Assembly: GCF_008831285.2 (NCBI RefSeq)
Contig: NC_045145.1
Coordinates: 3,202,723 to 3,266,722 of the forward strand
Length of the DNA stretch: 64,000 nucleotides
Direction: 5' to 3'
DNA from: Nymphaea colorata
Lineage: Eukaryota > Streptophyta > Magnoliopsida > Nymphaeales > Nymphaeaceae
Part shown: one piece after another, positions 23,501-40,961 of the stretch
How the letters are laid out: every line of letters starts with the position of its first letter
Position numbering within the stretch: the stretch's first letter is position 1
Notes under the pieces: model-generated
What the model saw: only the letters and a program-made list of their open reading frames with translations
Told to the model about the DNA's origin: nothing
Database searches by the model: none
Position numbers and translations under genes: made by a program

Positions 23501-25309
23501 TTGCTACACCTGCCACTGCACTCCAAAATAACTGAAGTTACTGAACCAGAGGTTAGCTGTAAATTTGTAATCTAGTTTGCTGAAATTTGTGAATTCATTC
23601 GTATAAAATCTTTAGAGGAGGAAAAAAGATTAAAAGAAACTTTCTTTACTGCCTCGAAAGAAAATTTTCTACAATATTTACCACATTTTGTTAACTCTAA
23701 ACCCAAAATGAAAATATTGGTATGGTACAGTTCTAATGAAGTGCACAGGCAGATAGCAATATACATGCAACAGAGAATCAGAGATGCACAATCAATATCA
23801 TACAGACATGGACATCTGTATGATGAAATGGAAACATGCTAAACCGATGCCTAATTAAAATTTAAAATACACGTCAAGCAATACAGCCAACAAATCCACT
23901 GTTTTATGGGCAGTAAAAGGAATAAATACCTCGACCGTGAGGGGCAGAACGAATGCATCTCACATGATACTTAGTGGTGGACTCGCTAGACTGGACTGGC
24001 CCACTCAAAGCCCGTAAGTCGTACATACCAATAGTTGCAGCCGTGGCCACGAGCAAATGAACTCCAGAAAGAGACATTGAATCGACCTCTGCCTTTACCG
24101 TTTGTGCGCAGATAGGATTGCTGTTCGTCTCACGAGTATCCCAAAACATAACTTGTTTGTCAAAACCAGCACTAATTACCTGATCTGCAAAATTAGAAGA
24201 ATAAACAACAGCTGGTACCTGCAAAAGCTATCACAGAAGACAAGCTATCGAGCATGGAATCAGATGTAAATGAACTCTTGCGGTGCCATTTGAAGATGAT
24301 CTGATAAAGTTCACCACTAAAGCCAGAATATAATAAATTCTCTATTTTATCCATTAAACTTTAGGATTATAATTTGGTTCAAGCTTTGTGCTTCTTACAG
24401 TCTCCATGGACAACGGGAAAAAAACGTGACATGGATATATATATATATATATATATATGAAAATGATGGATCTAACATCTGGCTGACAATTTCAAATGAA
24501 AAAGGAAGACCAGAATGCCATATTGATATGAAAACCCAGAAAGAAGAATATACAATAGATGAAAACATTTTATCAAAATATCAATCATCATAGGCAGTGG
24601 CATCAACAAGAAAAAATATAATCCACGTACTAGTTTCCTTTGAATATTCAACACAGCTCGCTAAGTCATCATGCTTCCCTAGTATGCTACTGCTCCCTGA
24701 GCCTAGATCATATCTGTAAAAAATGCACCAACATACAAAGTTCCATTATTAAGTAACAAATTTATGAAATTTTCGTTACCTAACAAACTTATCATCTCAT
24801 TGTTCAAGCCCACAACATGTTCAAGGCTCAAAAAAATCTCAACTTGCGACGCAGAAATAAAGATGGTAAGTAAGATTTGAGAATCATTTGGTAGCATGTA
24901 GGTGCTGAGATTGATGAATGGAGCAGACCCATTAGCCCCATCCGCTCGTCCTCCACGCCGTTGTCAACTGACTAGGAGCTCACCTCCGGACGCAGAAATC
25001 GGCGCCGACAGTGAGGGCCAGGGCGTCGTCCTCGAAACAACAGTCGAGAAGGGGCGATTCTGATGGAGTAGTAAGCCTCAACGATGAGGTTTCCCCGTCG
25101 TACAAGCGAAGAGTCTAGACACCCAATTGAGACAAAAATTAGTAGCACAGAGGGAGAGGGAGAGAGATAGTGGGGGAGAGATTGGTCGTTACGGAATCCC
25201 AGGAAGAGGCGAGGAGGTTGTTGCAATGAGGGGCAAATCTGATTCGAGTGATGGCGTCGTCGAAAGAGCCCTCCATCATCAACCTGTTGCCGCTGCCCTC
25301 TTCGTTCAT
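12311..25309 (-). CDS. BUB3.3: Mitotic checkpoint WD40 protein, BUB3.3-like
   Basis: Nine coding exons, minus strand: 25309-25193, 25114-24984, 24713-24631, 24184-23930, 22394-22313, 14671-14591, 14458-14380, 14090-13990 and 12380-12311 (332 residues). Phases agree across every junction. WD40 landmarks include RIRFAPHCNNLLASSWDS, LRLYDGETSS, QVISAGFDKQVMFWDTR, YAVGTVGG, FWCSPKSRNGR, DFEGHIIIWDG and a terminal PQIFLYKMDEF, all close to what I recall of Arabidopsis BUB3.3. BUB3-type beta-propellers act at kinetochores in the spindle checkpoint. Exon 4 is placed at TTTGCAG/ATCAGG because it gives the family string ETNQVISAGFD. The last intron would use a less common AAG acceptor. Reading through the exon 8 donor would instead end after QGNHHL (13,986). 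Intron 5 (7.6 kb) carries a copia element in the same orientation. Confidence 0.85.
14517..14562. repeat. (AT)n(GA)n microsatellite in BUB3.3-like intron 6
   Basis: Short AT run followed directly by a GA run of about 32 bp, located between exons 6 and 7 of the BUB3.3-like gene. Confidence 0.9.
15076..15080. repeat. Target site duplication CACAT (left)
   Basis: The five bases CACAT directly precede the left LTR and are repeated at 20,421-20,425 directly after the right LTR, the 5-bp duplication expected of copia integrases. Confidence 0.92.
15081..15262 (-). repeat. 3' LTR of the copia element
   Basis: Starts TGTTACGAGAG and ends TTTAACA on the plus strand. It is nearly identical to the right-hand copy. 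In element orientation it is the 3' LTR because the polypurine tract lies directly inside it. Confidence 0.95.
15263..15271 (-). other. Polypurine tract of the copia element
   Basis: GAGGGGGAG on the minus strand lies directly before the 3' LTR, where plus-strand DNA synthesis is primed. It overlaps the stop codon of the reverse transcriptase frame (15,269-15,271). Confidence 0.85.
15269..17107 (-). CDS. Copia reverse transcriptase-RNase H frame
   Basis: A 612-residue open frame. Reverse transcriptase features include VGSRWVFTIKYHSDGS, KARLVAKGYTQ, FQLDVKNAFLYGDL and the catalytic VYVDDIVL, about residues 90-380. RNase H follows with EAYSDADYAG, KSTTGFCVFVGG, SSAESEYRAMA, DNKATTYIANNP and HIEVDCHYIRD. 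The methionine at the start is only the first one in this frame. Pol similarity runs a little further upstream and is joined to the integrase frame through a frame break near 17,130. No internal stop is present. Confidence 0.93.
   Translation of the reverse strand: MSLESFPSSQPRSHERFLEPPLVYTRRLGPSLNRPPASSQEVSSTDKTDSGLSDDYSAADLPIAIRKGKRQCTLHPISNSVSTAHLSTHLVQFDQALSSHVIPSSHHHALLDPRWRQAMQEEMDALLSWETWDLVDPPTRCDVVGSRWVFTIKYHSDGSVERFKARLVAKGYTQTYGVDFFETFSPVARLGTIRLIISLAVQREWPLFQLDVKNAFLYGDLSEIVYMQQPPGFERQGECSKVCKLKKAIYGLKQSPRAWFQKLTEVLSKCGFSRSQLDHSLFIKRGSARLVILIVYVDDIVLTRENDQEIAQTKEFLQQHFVTKDLGQLRYFLGIEVARSNKGVVVSQRKYALDLLQETGLLGAKPATLPMNPRIHIHDDDSEPFDSRSYRSLIGKLLYLTVTRPDISFAVNKLSQFMEKPRKVHWDAALMIARYLKSAPGKGLWFKKGECVDIEAYSDADYAGSVDDRKSTTGFCVFVGGNLISWRSKKQNVVARSSAESEYRAMAQTVAEMSWVTSLLVELDVSVNLPMKMYCDNKATTYIANNPVFHERTKHIEVDCHYIRDLVQGGIVSTIHVSSEDQAADILTKALPIGDFLRCCNKLSMVDIYAPA
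17023..18420 (-). CDS. Copia protease-integrase frame
   Basis: A 465-residue frame. The aspartic protease motif MIDSGASRHCC is near the start. The integrase zinc-binding part shows HLRLGHPS and CDACQLGKHTRSSF. The catalytic core shows HVDVWGP, RTDNALEF and QQNGVAERKHR, carrying the D, D and E. A GYSANQKGYKCFDP-type segment follows. The last roughly 40 residues, after SSEMHAP, are out of frame with pol, showing a frameshift near 17,130. Upstream the same frame is open back to about 18,470, beyond the listed methionine. Confidence 0.92.
   Translation of the reverse strand: MTWMIDSGASRHCCNQPQNFSSFVRFSTPQYVKLADGKLSPVLGSSDIYLPHLGTITHVLYAPQFPVNLISVKQLAIDLQCKVIFESDSCSFQDLPTGKMIGGGHEREGLYFLSIPVDVAASSVPSKPSPFQWHLRLGHPSVPKLRRMFPDIPASESFLCDACQLGKHTRSSFPSSQSPSSQSPFDLIHVDVWGPSRVPFRSCFRYYLVLVDDFTRVSWVFLLRERSEVICILQKFIKEIKTQFGFIVKNIRTDNALEFKSSILLQFYADHGIRPQYTCPHTSQQNGVAERKHRQLLNVARTLMLHSHMPAYFWGDAILTACYLINRLPSSSIQDRIPIQILYPERSLFHLPPKVFGCTCFAHILGPNKSKLAAQAIKCIFIGYSANQKGYKCFDPVTKKDIISADVTFFESRPYFPSSSPSSSEMHAPILYLFLFHQCHLSHFHPLNLGHMNVFLSLRWFTLVV
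18462..19505 (-). CDS. Copia gag
   Basis: A 347-residue frame starting MAENSKSEGSND. A UBN2-like gag core contains LNGSNYEIWSRV, NLVMSW-type text (here YIVMSWIMNS), MWSFLRKTYS and LSQYFATLTAAYERL. A glycine/arginine-rich stretch then precedes a zinc knuckle CSYCGKIGHLEDRC (CX2CX4HX4C). The frame ends at TAG (18,464-18,462) just where the protease frame takes over. Most plant copia elements have one gag-pol frame, so this is a lost base or, less likely, a recoding site. Confidence 0.93.
   Translation of the reverse strand: MAENSKSEGSNDYKMVGNSFSYGTTMKLNGSNYEIWSRVFIMSVAGHRKKYILEEDEPIEKKGIYAAWDEDNYIVMSWIMNSVESHIAPTIAYYTKAKDMWSFLRKTYSHATNVIKILQLEEELCNIRQGDQDLSQYFATLTAAYERLKALRPPCQHCYASHVETGMVAKFLSGLSSEYSVAKSQILTGSELPDLADTYNRLSRFAATLSQTTHDIPVSALVISGGRGPSSFGGTRGRGTGRGAGRGRFQCSYCGKIGHLEDRCWDKYPHLRSNVSSGRGGGRITTSRGPSSSQATHSKATISMVESSTDPSISMSYSLNLSKDEYDRVLAQRSGSTSASTSTMLLL
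20228..20239 (-). other. Primer binding site of the copia element
   Basis: On the minus strand TGGTATCAGAGC directly follows the 5' LTR. This is the classic plant copia site complementary to the 3' end of initiator methionine tRNA. Confidence 0.92.
20240..20420 (-). repeat. 5' LTR of the copia element
   Basis: A 181-bp copy of the LTR, adjoining the primer binding site, with one substitution and one single-base gap relative to the copy at 15,081-15,262. Confidence 0.95.
20421..20425. repeat. Target site duplication CACAT (right)
   Basis: Repeats the CACAT at 15,076-15,080. Confidence 0.92.
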
Positions 25310-25399
25310 CCTCCTGACACACTGTCTCTGTGTGTGTGTGTGAAACAGAGCGAGAGAAGCTGACGCTCAAATGCGTGGGACAGAGGACCTTTGGCGCGC

Positions 25400-26184
25400 T
25401 CAAGCGCTCGTGTTTCAATTTAAATCCATGAAAAGGAATTTCCCGTCTCACTACAGCAGGGAAGGATTTCCTACAAACACAACCTTTGGTTTCATGCTAC
25501 TTACTGATACTTTTCGAGTATCTGGTTTAGAGGGGATGTGATGGGTGAAGTTACAAATTTTATTTAACTGTCAACCTTACTATTCTTCTCTTGTGCGATT
25601 CCTCTCATGATGTTGCTCTTACAATGTTTAGTGATTAAATTTTTGACAATATGCTGCAATTTTTGTTTAACGATGCTTACCCTTAAAAGAGTGTGAGAAG
25701 ATCATGAGCATGTTTTTTTTTTTTTGTAAGTTGTAATGCCCAACTTTGAAAAATTTAATCATTTTAGATTGAAAAATTTTAGAAGATTTATAAATGAGGT
25801 TGTGAAGTGGTTTGTTGACCCACTTCTTAGTATTTTTGAGGTTGAACCCTAAGCTGTTAGGGGTGGGTTGAAATCTACCAAACTAAATTACGACATTTCA
25901 TGATAAAGCCACCTCAACACTCAAACTCAAAGTCCCATGAAGGGTATATTATAACAACTTCTTATATCTACAATTGTGAATGATTGTAAATAGGGTTGTT
26001 GAGTAATTGGTTGTTATAATATTTAGGGTTTTAGAAGTTGATATTAAAACTGTTAGAGGATGAACTGGGATCAGTGAAATTGAGTTGTGACACTCTTTGA
26101 TGGAAAAAGTAAGAACCTGTGAATGCAAATAAAGAGGAAAGGAGATAGATGAGTCGCAAGGAGGGAGAAAAAGAGAAACGCAAC
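25400..26184. other. Upstream region of the BUB3.3-like gene
   Basis: No gene recognised. It is the left part of the shared 1.7-kb interval between the divergent BUB3.3-like and MetRS genes. No clear TATA box was identified. Confidence 0.5.
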
Positions 26185-26710
26185 ATGACACCAATATGAG
26201 ATGATTCTTCCCGCTTAATCAACCTCCTTAGTAACTACTTCTTCACCTGCACAAATTTTAATTGATTTCATACTTCAATTCAATTCATCCGCTGGGAACA
26301 GCCGGGTCGACCTCTTGCCCTTTAAGCTTGCTTGGTTTCCACTTTCTTCAAGACTACGGCTCCCACTGCCTTGTATTAGTATATTAACAGATTCGAATGT
26401 CCAAGTCCTACCTTTGAGAACATTTTTCTTTTTGCAATACGTTGCCTGATAAAGTGGTAATATCCTAAAAACCAAAAGAACATCCACGGAGAGGCCATAC
26501 TTGTGCTTCAAATGCAGTTCTACAGCGAGTGACTGCTGGAACTTTGCGTTGGCTACAAATTTCCCCTAGCAATTCCCTTTAGAGAGGACCGTTAAAAGTG
26601 AGTAAAATGTATAAAGAGACTAGGGCGAATGAACGTGTGCTTTGAAAATCTACTATATCATAATTGACCATATACTTTTTCTAACTCAAAGTCATTGTAA
26701 TGGAACAAAA
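26185..26710 (-). pseudogene. Decayed duplicate of the last two chorismate mutase exons
   Basis: About 525 bp matches 52,085-52,650 of the chorismate mutase gene in the same orientation. It includes exon 6, intron 5, exon 5 and part of intron 4. Shared text includes CTTCAATTCAATTCATC/CTTCAATTCATCTGC, ATAAAGTGG(C/T)AAT, CAGTTCT, AAATGTATAAAGAGACT and GAAATCTACTAT. Introns are retained, so this is a DNA-level duplication and not a retrocopy. About 50 bp is missing from the exon 6 part, and base changes and gaps interrupt the frame, so it cannot encode the enzyme's C-terminus. It lies between the divergent BUB3.3-like and MetRS genes. Confidence 0.85.
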
Positions 26711-26868
26711 CTATATATTTTTTGTAATTATTTTTAGATCAATTCTCGTGAATGTAATTGTTTTTTGAACTCCAAATGATTGACACACAACACTAGTCAA
26801 CTTCCTACTTAAGTCCTAAACAAGATGAAGGTCGGACTTCATATCGATGGCTATGAGATCCTCGCTAA

Positions 26869-34041
<7,173 letters not shown>

Positions 34042-35304
34042 AAAATAAGTTAGTATAAATTCCATTAACCCTAAAATTTTTGTTATACAGGAACATGGTT
34101 GTCTTCACCAATAATTTGTATTCTTTCAAACCTCAAAAAGCAGTCATGTAAAAGTTTCATGTATTACCTCATTAGCAATAAAATATGTTTTTGCTTATAT
34201 TATTTGTTGAAAAATGTGGTTGCAGGGCACAACCCTTTAGGTGGATTTGCATATGTTGATCAACTAACAACCTTCTCCTTCGCAGACATATATTGTAACA
34301 TGTCAAATGCCGTGCTTCTTTGGTAGAACATGTGAATTGGGATGTCCTGATTTCAGGATGTTCTGTCTGAAAGTGGAAAAATCCCATGCCTCCTGGTTCC
34401 ACAGTAGAATCCGGGGACCAGGTTGGGCTTGGTACCGGCCATACTATTTTTCCAAGGCTACATAATCTGAGCAGATTCAAACTGCATCCAAACGTAGATT
34501 GGGATTCTGGTGTTATGCAGTAGGGCATGATATCTAACGCAAAGGAGGAGCTCGTGTTGGTGATGTTAGGTCGTGACATACACTGGTTAGTTGCCTATAT
34601 CGTCATGCGATATTTTTCGAGACATACACAAGCTATTTCTGCACGGCCACCAACCAACATGCCAATTTCTGGCATAGGCATCTTTGAGACGCACGCGTAC
34701 TTTGGAGGAAATAAGATCACCAACAGGAATTTAATCTGATCTTTTCTTCCACTTGGAATCCAAATGCCTCCTAATTCAGCATATTTTAGTCATAGTAGGA
34801 AAACAGCCACACCCATCATTCTAGTGGAGCAGGATGGTACTTCTCTTTTTCTCGCTTCAAAGAAGAAAAAATACTACGATTTGCGTCTGAACATACCAAA
34901 AGAAAATAGATAGGTATCTAAAGAAAATTCACTTCTCTAGGAGGGAACGGTACGACCTGGAAAGGGCAAAAGAATTATTTTAATGAAGGAAATCGAGCAA
35001 ACATTATATAAGGCAAGGTTTTCAAAGAAATCAAGATGGCACCTCTAGGAAGTACATTAGTTAGATCCACAAATTACAGTTATTTACACATAAAACCAGA
35101 GGCTTCAAAGCACTCAAGTGAAAGCCACACCATCGCTTCTGCACTCAAATATCAAAGCTCCTTAATTTCAGTTCTGCTCCCACAACAGTTCCACAAAAAC
35201 AGATAAGACTTACCGTTCCATTGAGAACAGCAAAAGACACCGAGTGGCGAGCGTAAGCAAAGTCCATTGACAAGATCTCGCTGTCAATGACAACGGATAT
35301 TCCT
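34042..35304. other. Convergent intergenic region between MetRS and MinE
   Basis: Holds the 3' UTRs of two tail-to-tail genes. A frame on the minus strand at 34,172-34,579 has no recognisable domain and I do not call it. No repeat with clear borders was seen. Confidence 0.5.
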
Positions 35305-38300
35305 TCATTTGGGCTTATCACTAGTAGGAACAAAGAAATTGAATGTCACGTCAACAGATCCAGACGTCTCTCCAGTGTCCATGCATTCAACATTGGTAAT
35401 ATGTGTGTAGTTCTCACTATAATCTTGATATTCAGGCTTTACCCGTCGGACAGGGACAGTAACAGAGTACATGGTTCCAAGATCGGGATCTGTTGACACA
35501 CTCAGTTGAACTTTATCTTCAGAGTCTATCTCCACGAAATCAGACAAAGCAGCCACGACATTGCTCACAATCTTCTGTTTTGCATCATCACTGACAGCAC
35601 ATCTGTCAGAGAAAAGTATCATTTTCAACCGCTGCTTTGCAATTTTAGCATTTGAGTTCCTTCTCGCAGCTGGTGTTGGAAACAAAATTTTCCAAGCCAG
35701 GCTCAAACGCTCAAAGAAATTCATCCGCGGAGCATTAAGGATGATGTTTTCAGCTTCTTGGTCCAATGACTTGCTAGGAACCATCTTCCCTGTGAAAGCG
35801 AAACATTGAAGGCAATCATTGCGTGGACCATGACTTTGGAACACCGCGAATGGCCATGTGGGTTTCTCTGGTACTCTTATTCCAGTAACGAATCCACTGG
35901 TTCGTCCCTATATACCAAAAAAGAGGTAGTCCATGAAGAAACCCATCAATAAGCATATTAATCACGTGCTGAAAGACAAACACAAATATCAGAACTAAAA
36001 AATGTGGAATTTAACGTAGTAAGCTTGAAAGCAGACATGAAAAATCCTGTCAAAAACTGAATGAACAAATGTTGACTGAACTTGCGTAATCTTTCCATTT
36101 TCTATTGTTAATATTAGTTTTAGCTTAGGACTCCAGTTTCTGTCTTTGTGCTTCATACAATACTACAATGCAGTGCAGTACAGTTAAGATCAGATAAATG
36201 TCTGGCCATGTAAACTTCTTGGTTGTCAAACCATTGACTAGTCCGTCGTCAGGTGACTAGTCCCTCGCCCGAAAGTGGCTTGGGCCCAATTGAGAGACTA
36301 ATCCTCTCACTAGGTGTCTAGGTCAACTAGTCACTTACTAGTCATCCTCCGTGGTTGGTTCTCGTTAGCTTGCCTTCTTTTACTTCTTAATTTTTTTATC
36401 CTATTTTTTTTAGAAGTAGGATAACTTTTAGAAATTTTAGCAAATTGTGTAAAAGTGGGGCATGCCATATTTTCCCTGATTTTCTGGATTGGGACTCTCA
36501 CCCTCTCTTTCTACGGAGGCTTCTGGAGTGTGTATATATATATACATATCGCATTGGATACTTAAATTTCAGTTTTTGTCCTGCAACGTTATATGGCCAA
36601 TGAACTATGTGGTGGTTAGATTAACCCATGATTATATTTCATGTTTTTTATTACCTTCATTGCTACGCTCTGTGTCAAGACATCCATATTGATTTTACTT
36701 TACAACTTGGGCTTGTTTGGATGGACTTGTTCTGACTAGCCTCCACTAGTCCTTTTAGGGCCTTCACTGACCTGTGTCTGAATTCCATGAAAACTTAGGT
36801 AAGCATGAAATGACAAATAACAAAATGAAGATTAGGAGATATGCATCATGTAACAACAAACTCGGCAACTTGACCTGCGAGACATATCCAAAGCGATCCT
36901 TTGTTCACACGCACAGGGAAAACCCACAAAGCTGTATAAGGTCAACCATGCATCCTTCTTAGCTTCATTGCATCTCTATTAGCACGTAAAAATTGTGTTC
37001 TTTGTCGGCATGTATATTCATCAACTTGCACTTTCAGTGAAGAATCTAAAGGAAAACATATGGTTGCAACCCTGTACTTTCACTATGGCAGAATATCATA
37101 CTACATCATAAACAAATCGTGTAGAAAATCTGTACACCTGCTTTGATGCAAATAAGTAGGACCAAATAAGTGACAAAATTCCTAGGCAAGAATCATGAAT
37201 TCAAGCTGATGATCACTGGGTTAAGAGACTAGAATTATATGGAAGCACCTTTTTTTTTTTTTGGCATCAATTTCCTGAAACATGCTTTTGGAACCTTGGA
37301 GACACAAAAGTCACGTTTTAACAATAGCCAAAATTTAAAAAAAGGAAAAATATTTAAGGACAGTTATGTACGAGGCATTTGCTTATACTCTGCCTTAAGT
37401 ATTTAACTAAAATAGTTGGGTAAAAAGCAAGTGGAAAATGTCCATAATGACGCCTTCCATCACAAGGCATCATACATCTACATTCAAGTGTCATATACCA
37501 TCACAACCAAGTGCTGTGATCGAACACCTTATAATTATCAAGAACAAACTAATGGCATACAAGGGAAAGCTCTAGATCACATTCTTCGATTCATAAAAGA
37601 GGAAATCTGGCAAATGACCAAAAAAATCCAGCCTTCGCTCATCAAAGCTTCTTGTTTTAGTCTATTAAGTACTAACAGCTTGATACTCACTCTTGCAACT
37701 CAGGCTTGGGTATCAATATTCATTTGCTTTGCACAAGGACTTGAATCACAGCTTGATTCTGGATGAGGATTGTTTTAAGCAAGAGCATTTAGGATCTGGC
37801 ATGTGGCTACATCAGAATAAGCAATGTGTACGAATTTAGAAGTCAGCAAATTGTTTTGAAGCCTGCATTCTCATCTTCAGAAAAAATTCGCTAGCTTCAT
37901 ATATTAGACCTCCAATTTCTGGTTACCCCAAGTATTCAACCACAAATTCATCATTTATTTTGTAGGATGTGCAACAACCTTGAGACTCATTCTTAAACCC
38001 TTTATAAAGAAGTCATCGTCGATTGAAGCTGCTGCAATATAAATAGACTGAAGAGCAAAACGTTATAATTCAATTTCATGCAGCTAAGTTGTAAGTGTAT
38101 GAAGTACTTTTCCTGTAGTCAAGTCAGCTCTGTGTTTTCAGTCTTCATGGGCACCAGAACTAGCAAGACATCAGACCAAGTTAAACAGGGTCTTTATCCT
38201 TATTGACTGCCAGACTGCATTTTTCTCTAGAATTAGGAGTTGACACATCTCAGCCTTCATAAATAGAAGTGTGCTTAGTTGAATCATTAGACAAAACAGT

Positions 38301-39486
38301 GTCTATCAACCCATAAACATTACATCACTGTTATGAGTTATGACAACTTCTCTGGATCGCCACGTATGGAGATTAAGAAAAATTTTGAAACTTCATTTTT
38401 TTCAATTTTCTATTCTGAGACGTCTTCTAATTGTTCCTTCTCTGAAATCCAGTATGTTTTCCAATCAGAATGATAGGAACCGTGACTAGTTGAGTGAATG
38501 CACCAGCTTATCAAGAAAAAATGGGAGAAACTAGGATCGTCCACCATGCCTCCCATTGGACCCGTTTTATCAAATTTTAATGGAGTAGTTGCATATAAGC
38601 ACAAAAAAGCTAGCGTAAAATAAGGATAGGAAAGCAAGTAATCCCAATTCAGAGGAGATTCCTAATCTTTTGGTTAAAAGAATCTTAATGCTTCCTTATT
38701 TCTTCAAACGGGGAAAAACGGCTAACTCAGCAAATCAACAAAGGTCAAAATTTTCCATACTTCCCTTATTCATCAAAAGCATTCACGAACTAGCATCGTC
38801 CTTTTTAGCTCGCTACTCTCACTGAATCGTCAAAGTACCAACTATAGTACTCGTATCTCAATGAACCAGGAAACGCGTCTCAATTGGGCTTCTTCATCAT
38901 AATGAACTTAAAAATCAAGCATCTCACATCCACCAAAACTCCATTTCCCTTTTACCAGTCCCATCCACACCTAAGATCTTTACTTGGTCAACCCCAAAAA
39001 CCATCAGCTCCTCCTTCTGTTGAAAAATAAGTTCCCCATTTTCCCCCATTTTCAGAAGAAAATTAATCCCCATTTTCTACCAATTCTGCCCGAAACCATC
39101 AAGTCTTACAACAACTTTTTGCATTTAGGTTACTCAGCCACTGGCCAACAAAGCAAATCCTCCACCCATGGCACTAGATATTCAAAAAATAAAAGAAGAA
39201 GAAGGATAAACAGCAGAACATAATCGAATATGACGAAACAAACGAATCTCGAACCACATTTCAGGAAAGGTTTAACACCACCATGCAGCCAGGAATTGAT
39301 TCAAGTGAAGCAGGCGGAAGATAAACAAAATGGGCACAACAAAACCGATACCTTGAGGGACGAAGAAGAAGGACGCCGCCGGCTGCTGGGGTACGGGCAG
39401 GAAGCCCAGACGACGTTCGGCCGAGCTGAAGCGGAAACCGAAGCAGCGGCTACGACGGGGAAGACCATATCCCCCATGACTGCCAT
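35305..39486 (-). CDS. MINE1: Plastid division topological specificity factor MinE
   Basis: Two coding exons, 39486-39352 and 35907-35305, joined in frame (AAG/GGA) across a 3.4-kb intron, give 245 residues. The first exon (45 residues, Ala/Ser/Arg-rich) reads as a chloroplast transit peptide. The conserved part has NFFERLSLAWKILFP (about residues 108-122), the anti-MinCD helix. RLKMILFSDR and YSVTVPVRRVKPEYQD follow in the topological specificity domain. MinE places the plastid FtsZ ring at mid-plastid by controlling MinD. Plant MinE keeps a C-terminal extension, here ending VTFNFFVPTSDKPK. Exon 2 uses a TATATAG acceptor, chosen because it keeps the frame open from the exon 1 donor. Confidence 0.93.
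36225..36770. repeat. ACTAGTC-rich stretch in the MinE intron
   Basis: GACTAGTC or ACTAGTC-like words recur at about 36,236, 36,254, 36,335, 36,346 and 36,748, mixed with ACTAG variants. It looks like a degenerate repeat; I cannot assign a family. Confidence 0.35.
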
Positions 39487-39537
39487 CGCAGTAGCACGAC
39501 TTTCTCTTTCTCCCCTTCTTCCTCTCTCTCTCTGCAA

Positions 39538-39544
39538 CTATAAA
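39538..39544 (-). promoter_or_regulatory. Candidate TATA box of MinE
   Basis: The minus strand reads GGGGTTTATAGTTGC about 55 bp upstream of the MinE start codon, followed by a GA-rich leader. Spacing would give a very short 5' UTR, so the assignment is tentative. Confidence 0.35.
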
Positions 39545-39599
39545 CCCCTCTAGTCTATGCCCTCTTCTTCTCTCGAGCTTCTCACGCGCAAACGCAGAG

Positions 39600-40790
39600 G
39601 ACGACGGAAGTACTTGGAATTTGTTGGCCCATTACAAATGGGGGTGCCATTCGTAGGAGCGTCCACTGGCCCTTTTGTCTGCCATGGCGCAAGAGATACT
39701 AATTTTACTCTTCTTTTATATTTTAGGGTTTTTTCCTTTTTCCATGTGCTTATCTGGACGTTCTTGGATACATTCTAATACATTCAGAAAGTCAGACAAA
39801 TCCAAACGAATCAAAATCACGTTTGAGAAACATTGCAATAAATCCTAAAGTCATGCAAAAATATTACGAAAAGTAAAAAAATGGTTGTGATTTATAAGGT
39901 TAAACGTGTTTAGATATGATAAATAATAATTACTGCATGATAATAATTTTTTTTTTGGGTTTAGATTGAAGGGTAGTTTGATTGAACCACCATGCTGTAC
40001 GAGAACAATACCAGAAAAAGTAAATATTAAATTATAACAAATATGTCAAATAATAGAATTTTTATTTTTATTGACCTAATTGCAACATAGTTAACAAACC
40101 TAATGTATCGGGTTGAAGGATCGCTGGAAAGAAAGACAAAACTCTTATCCAACCTCTTGTTTTCATAATGTATATGGTCTGCTTTCGGTGTCTCGGAATA
40201 ATGCCTGTGTTGCACGTCAACCTATGCCTAGATTTCTCATTTGATTTAATCGGAGATAGTTAATTGATATTTCACCGAATTTTAACCAGTCATAAGGTTC
40301 GATCCTAATTGATGAGTATATGTGATTGAGTAGGGTTTGGGTCGGCCCTAGGATTTGACCTAAATTTGAATTTTTGAAACCCAACCAATTTTAGCTCAAA
40401 TTATGAGTTTTACAAGTAGAGGTCAGAATTGGTTAGGTTTCGTTTCCAATTCATACACGAAATTGAATGCCAAACTCAGATCCAATTAATAATTGGATCT
40501 TATTTCTTAAACAAACACACCACTCTAATATTGGTGATTAGAATTAAGCCAGAAAAAAAATGTCGTCATCTTAAAAGTACAAATGTTGGGGATGAATTTA
40601 ATCATCAGTTATTTATATGCGAGAATGGATGCCAAAGGGCTTTCCATTCATTTATAGTTGCATTTATGATGCCTCGTGTGTCGAAATCCCATTGTACATG
40701 ACTATTGAATGCAAACTAAAACAAATGGAACAAACTAATGTGAGCTATTTTGATGGTTGTTTTTCACCGTTGGGAAGATGCATGACAATA
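39600..40790. other. Upstream region of MinE, no further gene seen
   Basis: AT-rich sequence with short unrelated frames and no recognised repeat up to the U6-derived locus. Confidence 0.5.
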
Positions 40791-40929
40791 TGGGATTTTT
40801 GTGGTAACTTTGGAGACATCCGATAAAATTGAAACAATACAGAGAAACGGAGAGATTTGACAAAATAATTGGAACGATACAGAGAAACAAACACATTCGA
40901 TAACGATACAGAGAAACAGACACATTCGA

Positions 40930-40961
<32 letters not shown>

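Noticed and set aside
24185-24224. Upstream extension of BUB3.3-like exon 4 (text MQVPAVVYSSNFAD)
   Set aside because: Reading it as coding inserts residues absent from the family. The acceptor at 24,186-24,185 gives ETNQVISAGFD, which fits.
34172-34579. Minus-strand frame of 135 residues downstream of MetRS
   Set aside because: No domain recognised and it overlaps the probable MetRS 3' UTR.
39230-39553. Plus-strand frame of 107 residues
   Set aside because: Antisense to the MinE first exon, which has a clear in-phase partner exon.
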